The notes under the pieces are model-generated. The model was given only the letters and a program-made list of their open reading frames with translations. It was not told the DNA's origin and made no database searches. From an uncultured Acetatifactor sp. (GTDB taxonomy: Bacteria > Bacillota > Clostridia > Lachnospirales > Lachnospiraceae): DNA of 64,000 nt. The stretch spans positions 1 through 64,000 of the forward strand of contig CAJTZD010000009.1 of the NCBI GenBank assembly GCA_910584235.1, given 5' to 3'. Shown here in pieces: positions 19,091-27,698 of the stretch (positions are counted from its first letter, which is position 1; each line of letters begins with the position of its first letter). The translations under genes and the position numbers were made by a program.

Positions 19091-20905
19091 ATGAAAAAAA
19101 CAGCGCGATGGCTTTTGGCAGGGCTTTTGGCAGGGCTTGTCTTAAGCGCGACCGGCTGCGGGGGGGCAGGGGAGCAGGATTCCCTGGTCTACCTGGAATA
19201 TGGCACTGGGATTCTGGAGGACGGCAATTACAATACCGAGCTGTACGGGATCAATATCAAGGAGCCCCAGGGCGGCGACCCTCATGTAATCTGGGTGTCG
19301 GAGGAAGAGGATCCGGTGAACGGCGGCTGGTATTATATGTACTCGGGGGGCGTGGGAAGCGCTCCCGAGTACCAGCAGGAGCATATCAGTGTCCTGGCGG
19401 TGATATGCTACCGTTCCAGGGATCTGTACCAGTGGGAGCGCTGCGGCGCCCTGGACGGCTTCTGCGTAGGCATCGACGATGAGGACTGGTGCCAGATGCA
19501 CCAGTGGGGGCCGTCCGTGATCCGCAATCCGGCGGATGGGAAATATTACTGTTACTTCTCCGCGGCTGTGGTACAGGGTTACGGGGCGGAGGGGATTTCC
19601 AACTCATCTTACGACTGGGACAGGCTGTATCTTGCCGCTTCGGTATCGGATTCTCCCATGGGACCCTTTGACGTGATCTATGATACGGACGGAGCTACCG
19701 GGAAGCGGATTCCTACGGTGAATTTCCAGACGGGCTGCAATACCCAGTACCCATGGGCTACGATTGACCCGGTTCCTTTCTTTGATGATGACGGGACGCT
19801 GTATCTGTATTTCAACAAGCATCCGGACGATCATTATTCCCAGTGGAACGGAGTATTCGGCATGCGGATGAAGACCATGACCATTCCGGATTATTCCACG
19901 GTGACCTGCCTGACCCAGGGAGGCTTTGTGACGGCTTCCAATACGCCGGGGCAGATCGAAGAGGTGACAGAGGGGGAACCCTATTTTTCCGATGAAATCG
20001 GGATCAATGAAGCGCCTTTCATGTATAAGCACAATGGAACCTACTACATCACCTACGCCTCCAATGGATACGGCATGGCCAATTATTCCGTGCATCAGGC
20101 CATCGGGGATTCGCCTCTGGGAACTTTCGTCAAGCCGGACGAATTCTCGGGCAATCCGGTGTTGGACGGCAGCCGCTATAATTTTGTCCACGGGACCGCA
20201 AGCCATGGCTTCGTGGAGAGGGACGGGGAGCTGTGGATTGTGTACCACAGGAATGGCAGTGTGAACAGCTACGAGGAGGGCTGGGAGCGCTCCATCAGCT
20301 CGGACCGTGTCTGCCTGGTGGAGAACGCGGAGGGACAGACCGTGCTGTCGGCCAACGGCCCCAGCAAGAGCCTGATGTGGCTGCCGGAATGCGTCAGCGG
20401 TTACCAGAACCTGGCCCAGACAGCGGACATCGAGATCAGCGCTGGAACCGGGGCTCAGTATCTGACGGACGGTGTGCTGCCTTTCTATGAAGTGACCAGG
20501 GAGTATGTGATGCAGGCGGAGGGAGATGTCACCATCACCCTGAAATGGCAGGAGCCGGTGGAGGTGTCTTCTCTGATGATCTATAATGCCCAGGAGGTGG
20601 AGAAAGCCTTTTCCAATATCGCGGACATTCGCTTCAGGTTGGCAGAGCAGCCGGAATGGGCCAGTAAACCTTACGACTATGCCGTGATCCAGGATTTAAA
20701 GTTCCCGGATCGGTATTGGAACCCGGAGACGGAGAAATACATTGTGGGAGGCTGCGCCGTGGCAGAATTTGACCAGCTTCTGGTTTCAGAGATTCAGATT
20801 ACCATTGAGGACGGAGATCGGCTGATGGAATACGACAAGTTCGGAGAACCCAACAGCGGTCTGAACCTTTCGGAGATTGTAGTCCTGGGAAGGAGTGGGG
20901 AATGA
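19091..20905 (+). CDS. Lipoprotein GH43-type glycoside hydrolase with C-terminal accessory domain
   Basis: A lipobox (SATGC, Cys23) places this 604-residue enzyme on the cell surface. The main domain looks like a five-bladed propeller of the GH43 group: Asp63 in GGDPHVIW (candidate base), Asp226 in TIDPVPFFDDDG and Glu307 in INEAPFMYKHNG (candidate acid). These roles are assigned by analogy. GH43 enzymes mostly cleave arabinosyl, xylosyl or galactosyl linkages. The last 200 or so residues (from NLAQTADIEIS) resemble an F5/8 type C or similar beta-sandwich. The gene starts 13 bases after the binding-protein gene and overlaps the next by 4, so the three are one operon. Confidence 0.85.
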   Translation: MKKTARWLLAGLLAGLVLSATGCGGAGEQDSLVYLEYGTGILEDGNYNTELYGINIKEPQGGDPHVIWVSEEEDPVNGGWYYMYSGGVGSAPEYQQEHISVLAVICYRSRDLYQWERCGALDGFCVGIDDEDWCQMHQWGPSVIRNPADGKYYCYFSAAVVQGYGAEGISNSSYDWDRLYLAASVSDSPMGPFDVIYDTDGATGKRIPTVNFQTGCNTQYPWATIDPVPFFDDDGTLYLYFNKHPDDHYSQWNGVFGMRMKTMTIPDYSTVTCLTQGGFVTASNTPGQIEEVTEGEPYFSDEIGINEAPFMYKHNGTYYITYASNGYGMANYSVHQAIGDSPLGTFVKPDEFSGNPVLDGSRYNFVHGTASHGFVERDGELWIVYHRNGSVNSYEEGWERSISSDRVCLVENAEGQTVLSANGPSKSLMWLPECVSGYQNLAQTADIEISAGTGAQYLTDGVLPFYEVTREYVMQAEGDVTITLKWQEPVEVSSLMIYNAQEVEKAFSNIADIRFRLAEQPEWASKPYDYAVIQDLKFPDRYWNPETEKYIVGGCAVAEFDQLLVSEIQITIEDGDRLMEYDKFGEPNSGLNLSEIVVLGRSGE

Positions 20906-23900
20906 GCAAACGCAAGAAAATCCTGATCGGATCCATTACGGCGGCCTGTGTCCTGCTCCTGGCGGCAGGCGCAGCCCTTGCAGGGATCCTGCTGTCGCGT
21001 GGGGAGAAGAGAGAAGAGATCGCCCCGGCGGAAAATACCTACGAGATGGATTACCACAGCTATTGTACCTATGAGCATGACGCGGATATAGACATTGACG
21101 GCGTGCTGGACGAAAGCTGCTGGCAGGGGAAAAAGTGGTATACCAATACTTACCTTGACAATGTAAACGGGAACCGGCCGGTGGTTCGGCTGACGGCATT
21201 TCCCACAGAGAAAGGGGTGTACATCGGCTCCGTGGTGGAGGATACGAACCTGATGGACAATGGGGAGCGTGCGCCGTTAGCCAATTCTAACTGGGAACTT
21301 CGGGTGACGGCAGACAATGTGGGCCAGGAGCGTGGCAACAGCGCGGTCTATCTGACCTCCTACAACATTGACATGAAAGGGGAGAACTTCGGCATCCAGC
21401 CCAATTTTGACCGGGCTGTGAAGGTGGTGGGCGAGCTGAACAGCGGGGATACCACATCGGCGACCCTGGAAATGTTCATCCCCTGGGAATCCCTGGGGAT
21501 TGACACCTCTCTGGGCGTCCCGGAAAGCTTCCGCATCCGACCCTCCTACCGGGCGGCGCTGCCGGGGATGGGTGGGAACTGGCCTTTGAACCTCACTGCC
21601 GGAGACGCCCAGACAAAGGATTTTTATACCTTTAGCTCCGAGGGGTATGTGAACGCGGACCGGGAGGGAGCTGCCCTTGGCGACAGTGTGGTGGGCTTTG
21701 CCAAATCTGCCAACTGGGATCTTTCCAGGGAGGCGGAGGGCATCGTGCAGTCCTCTCCGGGCGAGGAATGGCATATGATCTATTTTACCGGGGAATATGG
21801 CGCTGATTATATCGTTGAGACGAAAGTTACCTATGTGAAGCCCCTGAACAACGACTGGCCCAAGGCGGGGATCATGTTCCGGGGGACGGATTCCACCTGG
21901 TATGATGTGGCCATGAACCTAAATGCCAATGTGGTATCCGAGGACAGCGACGGAAGGCGGTCTGTGGATATCCTGGAGGTGGGGACGGTGGATCATGAGT
22001 GGAATTGGAGATCCTTAACGGAATTCAACACTCCTAACCCCAACCCTTACGGCCCTATCAAGCTGACGGTTCTGAAATACGGAAAGAATTTCTTCTATTT
22101 TGTCAATGATAACTATATCACCTCCGAGGTGATTGCCTCCATGGACAAGGAGGTGCTGCCGGCCCTTATGGCTCTGGGAGCGGACGCGGTCTTTGAGGAC
22201 TATTCCTGCCGGGAATTGACGGAGGAGATGCTGCGGACATATCTGAATGAGAAAGGGCTCTGTACCGTCACGATCTCTGCGGACAATGCGGGAGGCGAGG
22301 TGAAGACGGATGTGCTGGCGGTGGAGAAAGGGGGAAGCTACAATGTCTCCCTGATCAGCAAGTCCGGCTATGAGGTATCCTCCATCCTTGTGAACGGGGA
22401 GGAGCGCATCCAGGATGCCAGGCAGAGATCTGCGGGGGGCGTGTATGCGGTTGGGGATGTGACGGAGAACCAGGATGTCCATGTCTCTTTTGCAGGCTAT
22501 GAGGGCGGAGGACTTTCCGGAACCATCTCCGACGGGACGGAAAGCGTATCCGCATTCCTCTCCTTTAAGGACAAGGGGAACGGCACCCGTTATTATGAGA
22601 CCACGGGCACCGGCCAGTATTCCATCGTGCTGCCGGACGGGACATACGAGGTGTTTGTATTGGCGGCGGGCTACCGGACCCAGGTCTTTGACGCAAAGGT
22701 GCAGGGAGATACGGTACAGGATATTCTCTGTACGGCTTCTGCTTTTCCGGCAGAGGTGAAGCTGGGTGATATTAATATGCAGTGGGGAAGAGGGAACTGG
22801 AACCTGTCGGAGGAACACCTGAACAGGGTATCCACATCCTTTGCCTCCGGAGGGAAGATGGTGCCGCTGTATTTTGAGGAGACCGCCGTGGACTTCGTGG
22901 TGGAGAGCCATATGGAGTACACCACGGAATTTACCGCCGATGAGTCGGCATATCAGCCAGATCTGATGGGCGGATTCATCTTCGGCACAGGGGAGAAAAA
23001 CGGATGGGTGGTGGCCCGTACCAACGGAATTGTGTATACCGATTGGAGATATGAGGGAGGCTTAAGCGGGTATGACGCCCTGGCTTACCCTACCAAGAGG
23101 CCCATTACCGTTACCCTGGCCAAGGAGGGAAAGAATGCCTATCTGTATTTTGACGGCAAGCTGTCCTACCAGGCTGACTGGGAAGCTCTGACAGGAGGTA
23201 TCGGCCCGGAGGAGGAGATGGCCATCGGCCTTGTGATGGTGGCAGACCGGACAGCGGAGATTACTTTCACCAATTACAGCCTCAGAACCGGGACGGAGGC
23301 GGCGAAGCAGTATATTGCATCCCATGGGATGCAGGACAATCCCTTAGAGGAGAACCCCATGTTTGCCGAGAGCCGGACAGTGGGCGGACAGCGGCGGGTG
23401 GCCAATCTGGGCGCCTGGGATCTGTCCCAGGCGGCAGACGGGGTATTCATGACTTCCCTGGAGCGGGGCGGAAGAGGAAATCCACTGTATTTCTGGGAAC
23501 ATGGATCCACGGCGCTGATCAGTGCCCGCATTGAGTATACCACGGAGTTTACCGGCTCGGAATCGGATTACCAGCCGGATCTGATGGGGGGCTTCTGGTT
23601 CGGCGACGGGGAGACGGAAGGGAATATATGGGCCAACGGAACCGGAATTGTATATACCGGATGGCAGTACAAGATGGGCATGTTCCCGGCGGAGGTGCTG
23701 CGTTATCCCACCAAGGTGCCGGTGCAGATGACGGTGGCTGTGGAAGGAAGCTTTATCTATGTGTATTTTGACGACATGATGATTGCCAAGCTGCCGAAGT
23801 ACATGGTGGTGCCCAGCGCGTCCGCCGACAGCGACCTGATGTTTGGGCTGTATATGCACACGGACAAAACGGCGGATATCCGGTTCAGCAATATCAGCAT

Positions 23901-23949
23901 TTCCACGGATCCGGCAGCCGTAAGCGGCTATATTGACCAACACAAATAA
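20902..23949 (+). CDS. Membrane-anchored multidomain surface protein (CBM9/DOMON-like plus lectin-like modules)
   Basis: The 1,015-residue protein has an N-terminal membrane segment (about residues 7-30) and an extracellular remainder. Residues about 50-240 resemble a CBM9/DOMON-like sandwich (IDGVLDESCWQ, then an IPWESLG segment). Three lectin-like modules each begin with a related signature: NWDLSREAEG, NWNLSEEHLN and AWDLSQAADG. Between the first and second is a carboxypeptidase-regulatory-like fold (about residues 535-620, GTGQYSIVLPDGTYEVFV). No catalytic residues were recognised, so glycan binding is favoured over hydrolysis. It shares a 4-base ATGA overlap with the GH43 gene. Confidence 0.8.
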   Translation: MSKRKKILIGSITAACVLLLAAGAALAGILLSRGEKREEIAPAENTYEMDYHSYCTYEHDADIDIDGVLDESCWQGKKWYTNTYLDNVNGNRPVVRLTAFPTEKGVYIGSVVEDTNLMDNGERAPLANSNWELRVTADNVGQERGNSAVYLTSYNIDMKGENFGIQPNFDRAVKVVGELNSGDTTSATLEMFIPWESLGIDTSLGVPESFRIRPSYRAALPGMGGNWPLNLTAGDAQTKDFYTFSSEGYVNADREGAALGDSVVGFAKSANWDLSREAEGIVQSSPGEEWHMIYFTGEYGADYIVETKVTYVKPLNNDWPKAGIMFRGTDSTWYDVAMNLNANVVSEDSDGRRSVDILEVGTVDHEWNWRSLTEFNTPNPNPYGPIKLTVLKYGKNFFYFVNDNYITSEVIASMDKEVLPALMALGADAVFEDYSCRELTEEMLRTYLNEKGLCTVTISADNAGGEVKTDVLAVEKGGSYNVSLISKSGYEVSSILVNGEERIQDARQRSAGGVYAVGDVTENQDVHVSFAGYEGGGLSGTISDGTESVSAFLSFKDKGNGTRYYETTGTGQYSIVLPDGTYEVFVLAAGYRTQVFDAKVQGDTVQDILCTASAFPAEVKLGDINMQWGRGNWNLSEEHLNRVSTSFASGGKMVPLYFEETAVDFVVESHMEYTTEFTADESAYQPDLMGGFIFGTGEKNGWVVARTNGIVYTDWRYEGGLSGYDALAYPTKRPITVTLAKEGKNAYLYFDGKLSYQADWEALTGGIGPEEEMAIGLVMVADRTAEITFTNYSLRTGTEAAKQYIASHGMQDNPLEENPMFAESRTVGGQRRVANLGAWDLSQAADGVFMTSLERGGRGNPLYFWEHGSTALISARIEYTTEFTGSESDYQPDLMGGFWFGDGETEGNIWANGTGIVYTGWQYKMGMFPAEVLRYPTKVPVQMTVAVEGSFIYVYFDDMMIAKLPKYMVVPSASADSDLMFGLYMHTDKTADIRFSNISISTDPAAVSGYIDQHK

Positions 23950-23951
23950 TA

Positions 23952-23981
23952 GAATCCCCCCTACTCTTTAGGGGGGAATTC
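23952..23981. terminator. Short GC hairpin between convergent genes
   Basis: CCCCCC (23956-23961) and GGGGGG (23971-23976) flank a 9-base loop, with partly paired AT flanks. It overlaps the stop codon of the AraC gene and follows the surface-protein gene. No long T run follows, so a terminator role is likely but not certain. Confidence 0.5.
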
Positions 23982-24827
23982 CCTGGTACTGCTCAGGACA
24001 GGGGAATTACGGAACTGGGTAGGGGTGTACCCGAATTCCCGCTTGAAACATTTGGAAAAATATTTTTCGTCCGCGAAAGAAAGGCGGCGGGCAATGGATG
24101 AGATGGCTTCGGAGGACTGGAGCAACAGCTGCTGGGCATAGTCCAGCCTGATGGACATATGGTGCTTCATAATGGATTTATTGAATTGCTTTGTGAAAGC
24201 GTGGTGGGCAACGGATTCGCTGACATGCAGATCTGTGCAGAGAGCCGAAAGGGTCAAATTTTCCTTGACATGGTCGTAAAGATAATCCATGATCCGGTCG
24301 GGCAGGGGTCTTTCCAGGATATCTGTGCCAACGGGAGTTCTGACCAGCTGGAATAACTGCAGTACCTGCCGCTCGGATTCGTCATTGGGGAGCTGTCCTG
24401 CCGTCTCCAGGTTACGGAAGATCTGCTGGAACAGGGGATGGACATCCTGGTGCAGGATGATCACGCTTTTCTCTACGGCAAAGAGGGAGGCCAGGGAATC
24501 GGGAAATGCGCCCCGCACGACGATAAATTCTTTTTTGAAAGGATTTTTGCAATCCGCGTAGTAAATATGGTACTGGCCCTTGTTCAGAAAGTACAGATCG
24601 CCGGCGGAAACATGGTAAACCTTTTCCGGCGTTTCGATATAGCCCTCTCCCTCCAGCACGTATTCGAATACATAGTAGCGATAATGGAAATGGGAGGAGG
24701 GATCGGTGTTCTGTTGCATCCGGTAGTTCAGATTGGGGTAGGTGATCCCGGCCAGATTGATCTCCAGGATTTCATTCGTATATATTTTTTCTGTGATGAT
24801 CTCTTCCCCAAAGGAATTGATAAACAT
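23961..24827 (-). CDS. AraC family transcriptional regulator
   Basis: The 288-residue protein has an N-terminal cupin-like sensing domain (HFHYRYYVFEYVLEGEGYI, DLYFLNKGQYHIYY) and a C-terminal double helix-turn-helix with the AraC signature (LSFADEKYFSKCFKREFGYT). This build is typical of Firmicutes activators of carbohydrate genes. The start at 24827 is chosen because AAGGAG lies at 24834-24839 on the minus strand; longer forms have no ribosome site. It is convergent with the transport/lectin operon and divergent from the propeller glycosidase gene, so it probably senses a sugar of this locus and activates one or both. Confidence 0.92.
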   Translation of the reverse strand: MFINSFGEEIITEKIYTNEILEINLAGITYPNLNYRMQQNTDPSSHFHYRYYVFEYVLEGEGYIETPEKVYHVSAGDLYFLNKGQYHIYYADCKNPFKKEFIVVRGAFPDSLASLFAVEKSVIILHQDVHPLFQQIFRNLETAGQLPNDESERQVLQLFQLVRTPVGTDILERPLPDRIMDYLYDHVKENLTLSALCTDLHVSESVAHHAFTKQFNKSIMKHHMSIRLDYAQQLLLQSSEAISSIARRLSFADEKYFSKCFKREFGYTPTQFRNSPVLSSTREFPPKE

Positions 24828-24876
24828 GGTATTCTCCTTTCTCAGTACGAAGGGATGGAATGAAAATGACAGTTTT

Positions 24877-24905
24877 ATTGTACCATAAACGGCAGAGTGA
24901 ATCAA
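24877..24905 (-). promoter_or_regulatory. Predicted promoter of the AraC gene
   Basis: On the minus strand TTGATT (24900-24905) and TACAAT (24877-24882) are separated by 17 bases, about 50 bases before the start codon. Confidence 0.6.
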
Positions 24906-24997
24906 GCGTCCTCGCAGGGCGTTGTCTGCCAGACAGAAACAGGGAAGTGGAAAGAGCTTGAGCGATAGGAAGCGGAAATGTGGAGGGAAAAGAGAAG

Positions 24998-26011
24998 ATG
25001 ATACCTTTTAAGCAAAGCAGCTGCCTCCCGGTAACTGCGGAGGAGATGAAAGCGATTTATGAGAAGATCAAAACGCCGAAGAAGCTGGGGCCTGTCATGA
25101 AATGGGAGAATGACTTTACGGACAGCGCAACCGTATTTCAGAAAGACGGCGTGTTCTATATGTACTTTATATCGATTTCCAGGGACGTGGCTGTGTCAGG
25201 GTATGAGACGCACCTGGCCAGATCGGAGGATCTGGTCCACTGGACATATGTGGGAAAGATACTGAAACGCAATGAACTTGACAGATGGGACAGCAAGCAG
25301 TGTGCAGGATATGCGTCATTTCTTGACATTGCATATGAAAGCGGGGGAAGTCTGGAGCAGCTTAACGGGTACTATTATATTCCGTATCTTGCGGGAAACA
25401 GCGATGGGTATGAGCCGGATCCGCTATATATGGGACTGGCGAGGACGAAAGATCCGGTGGATCCGGACTCTTTTGAACGGCTGCCTGAACCGATCCTGCG
25501 CCCGGAGGATGGGGATGCGCGGCCATGTGAAGGAAAAACGCTGTATAAGAGTTTTATGTTTCGGGATCCCCTGAATACAACGGGGTACCCTTATGTGAAT
25601 GTATACAATGCCAAGGGGGAGGACAATGGGGAGCGTATCTATCTGGCAGTTTCGGAGGATGGAGAGCACTGGGAGCGCTACGGGGAGCATGCGGTTCTCG
25701 ATCTTATCAGCAATGCCCCGGGCGGAACCAGCACCGGGGATCCGCAGATCATCCTGGTCGGCGATATCTATGTGATGCTGTATTTCCAGACCCGGAACTG
25801 TGGAGCGGCGTATGATACGTTAGCATGTTCCAGGGATCTGAAGAGTTGGACGGTATGGGACGGCGAACCCCTTGTAAGGAGCGAGCACCCTTTTGAAAAC
25901 AACCATGCCCATAAGCCGTGGTTTATCAGGTATAAGGGGAAGAATTACCATTTTTATTGTGCGGTAAACGATCAGAATGAGCGTTTTATTGCGCTGGCGG
26001 TATCGGAGTAG
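24998..26011 (+). CDS. Five-bladed beta-propeller glycoside hydrolase (GH43/GH117-like), cytosolic
   Basis: The 337-residue protein lacks a signal peptide. It has repeated propeller blades with WDS, DLVHWTYVG, DGEHWERYG and DLKSWTVWDG motifs typical of GH43, GH32, GH62, GH117 and GH130-like propellers. Acidic candidates are in DFTDSATVF, TSTGDPQI and the HAHKPW segment near the end. The start at 24998 is preferred because GGAGGG sits at 24982-24987; a GTG at 24980 is possible. It is divergent from the AraC regulator and 21 bases before the next gene. A final intracellular cleavage step is inferred. The exact family cannot be set without a search. Confidence 0.75.
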   Translation: MIPFKQSSCLPVTAEEMKAIYEKIKTPKKLGPVMKWENDFTDSATVFQKDGVFYMYFISISRDVAVSGYETHLARSEDLVHWTYVGKILKRNELDRWDSKQCAGYASFLDIAYESGGSLEQLNGYYYIPYLAGNSDGYEPDPLYMGLARTKDPVDPDSFERLPEPILRPEDGDARPCEGKTLYKSFMFRDPLNTTGYPYVNVYNAKGEDNGERIYLAVSEDGEHWERYGEHAVLDLISNAPGGTSTGDPQIILVGDIYVMLYFQTRNCGAAYDTLACSRDLKSWTVWDGEPLVRSEHPFENNHAHKPWFIRYKGKNYHFYCAVNDQNERFIALAVSE

Positions 26012-26032
26012 GACAGGCAGGAAGGAGAGGGC

Positions 26033-27562
26033 ATGAAAGTAATAACCATCATGAATTTTGTCCGGAAATGTGATTTCAGGATGGAGGATTCCGAGGAAAA
26101 GCTGTACCGGATGACCAGACAGGAGTTGGATTTGGTCAATGAATACCAATTGGAGAATACTTTTCTGCTACAGTATGACGCGCTGATCGAGGAACGGTAT
26201 ATCCGCCTGTTTCGGGAGAATGCCACAGAGCGCACGGAGCTGGGGCTCTGGTTTGAAGTGGTAAAGCCTTTAACGGACGCGGTGGGGCTCCCCTGGCGGG
26301 GGCGGGAGGGCGCCACCTGGGACTGGCATGTCATCCCGGGGTTTTTGATGGCGTATACTCAGACAGAGAGGAGGCTTCTGATCGATGAGGCCATGGAGCG
26401 CTTCCGGGCAATCTATGGCAGCTATCCGGCTACGGTGGCGAGCTGGCTGCTAGACAGCTACAGCGTGGCGTATCTGGCGGAGCATTATCCCGTCTCGGCC
26501 TTTGGGATCTGTAGAGATCAGGTGGGGACGGATGCCTATACGCTGGTGGGAGGTTATTTTAACCAGGCCTATTATCCCTCCAGGAACAATGTATTTACTC
26601 CGGCGGCCACCAAAGAGCAGCGTATCAAGACCCCGGTGTTCCGCCTGCTGGGGCCGGATCCTATCCATAATTATGACAATGACCGGTATCTTCAGAATCA
26701 GGAATATCTTCCCTATTGCGGGTGCTATACATTAGAGCCGGCCTGGCGGGCCGGGAGGGAACCGGAAATCGTGAGATGGTTTTTTGATACCTATTTTTGC
26801 AATGAGGATCTGGGGTATTCCTATGCCCAGCTGGGCCAGGAGAATAATTTCTGCGAGGCGGAAACCTTAGAGGGCCTGCGGATGCAGATGGAACTGCTAC
26901 AGGACTATCCATATGTGGTCTGCAGGAAGATGAAAGATGCCGGGGAGGATTTTAAGAAGCGGTTTGAAAAGACGCCGGCCACCGCGGTCTGCGCGCTGAA
27001 AGACTGGGACGGAAGCAAGGAGGTGCAGTCTGTGTATTATGACTGTGAGCGGTACACGGCTAACCTGTTCCATGCGGGGAAGAGGATTTTCCTCCGGTGC
27101 TGGTATCTGTTTGCGGAGGGCGTATATGAGGATTATTATGACAGGCCCTGTGAGACCTGGGATGCCACTTATGAGAATCTGCCGGTTGTGGATACGCTTC
27201 TGTGGGAGGACCGGGAGGGGCTGGTACTGGAGGAAGAGGCGGAGCCTTTTTGGGCAGAGAAAGAGGAAAACGGCATTCTTAGAGTAAGCTGGGGGGAGAA
27301 GTCCGTGACCTTTCGGGAGAGCGGGATATCCTTAAAAAATACGGGGGCGTTTTTGAGAATCGGCGGGAATAAGGCAGGGATCCGGCTGGAAGCGGGAAAA
27401 CTTTTGTATTCTTATAAAGGGGCGGAATATGCCCTGGAGGCAGATGGGGGACGGATTCTCCAGGAGGGGGAGCGAATCCTGTTTGTACCGGAGGGAGAAA
27501 GGATGACGCTGCGGGCGGTCTGCCTCATAGGCTGCTCTGCGGAGGAAAATGCGGAGCGCTGA
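26033..27562 (+). CDS. Uncharacterised GH57/deacetylase-barrel-like protein
   Basis: The 509-residue protein has no signal peptide. Its first half suggests a (beta/alpha) barrel of the glycoside hydrolase/deacetylase superfamily: ELGLWFEV, WDWHVIPGFL and a YPATVASWLLDSYSVAYLAE segment followed by FGICRDQVGTDAYTLVGG. The second half is a beta-rich domain. It may belong with DUF3863/DUF3864-type proteins known mostly from Bacteroidetes, but this is memory of family features, not a search. AAGGAG precedes the ATG. With the propeller gene just upstream it forms a two-gene unit that ends at a strong terminator, and probably acts on imported saccharides. Confidence 0.55.
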   Translation: MKVITIMNFVRKCDFRMEDSEEKLYRMTRQELDLVNEYQLENTFLLQYDALIEERYIRLFRENATERTELGLWFEVVKPLTDAVGLPWRGREGATWDWHVIPGFLMAYTQTERRLLIDEAMERFRAIYGSYPATVASWLLDSYSVAYLAEHYPVSAFGICRDQVGTDAYTLVGGYFNQAYYPSRNNVFTPAATKEQRIKTPVFRLLGPDPIHNYDNDRYLQNQEYLPYCGCYTLEPAWRAGREPEIVRWFFDTYFCNEDLGYSYAQLGQENNFCEAETLEGLRMQMELLQDYPYVVCRKMKDAGEDFKKRFEKTPATAVCALKDWDGSKEVQSVYYDCERYTANLFHAGKRIFLRCWYLFAEGVYEDYYDRPCETWDATYENLPVVDTLLWEDREGLVLEEEAEPFWAEKEENGILRVSWGEKSVTFRESGISLKNTGAFLRIGGNKAGIRLEAGKLLYSYKGAEYALEADGGRILQEGERILFVPEGERMTLRAVCLIGCSAEENAER

Positions 27563-27608
27563 TGCAGGAGGCCGGACCATTGCTTGGATGAGATAACAAA
27601 ATTTTATA

Positions 27609-27660
27609 GGGCTGCCGCATCACTGGTTAGGAAATCAATGATGCGGCAGCCCTTTGATTT
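27609..27660. terminator. Strong bidirectional terminator
   Basis: GGGCTGCCGCATCA (27609-27622) pairs perfectly with 27639-27652, a 14-bp stem. It is followed by TTTGATTT on the plus strand and by T-rich sequence on the minus strand. It serves the carbohydrate genes and the convergent chemotaxis gene. Confidence 0.88.
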
Positions 27661-27698
27661 ATGACAATAGAAGACTCGCGAAGCGTGGATTCCATTGT

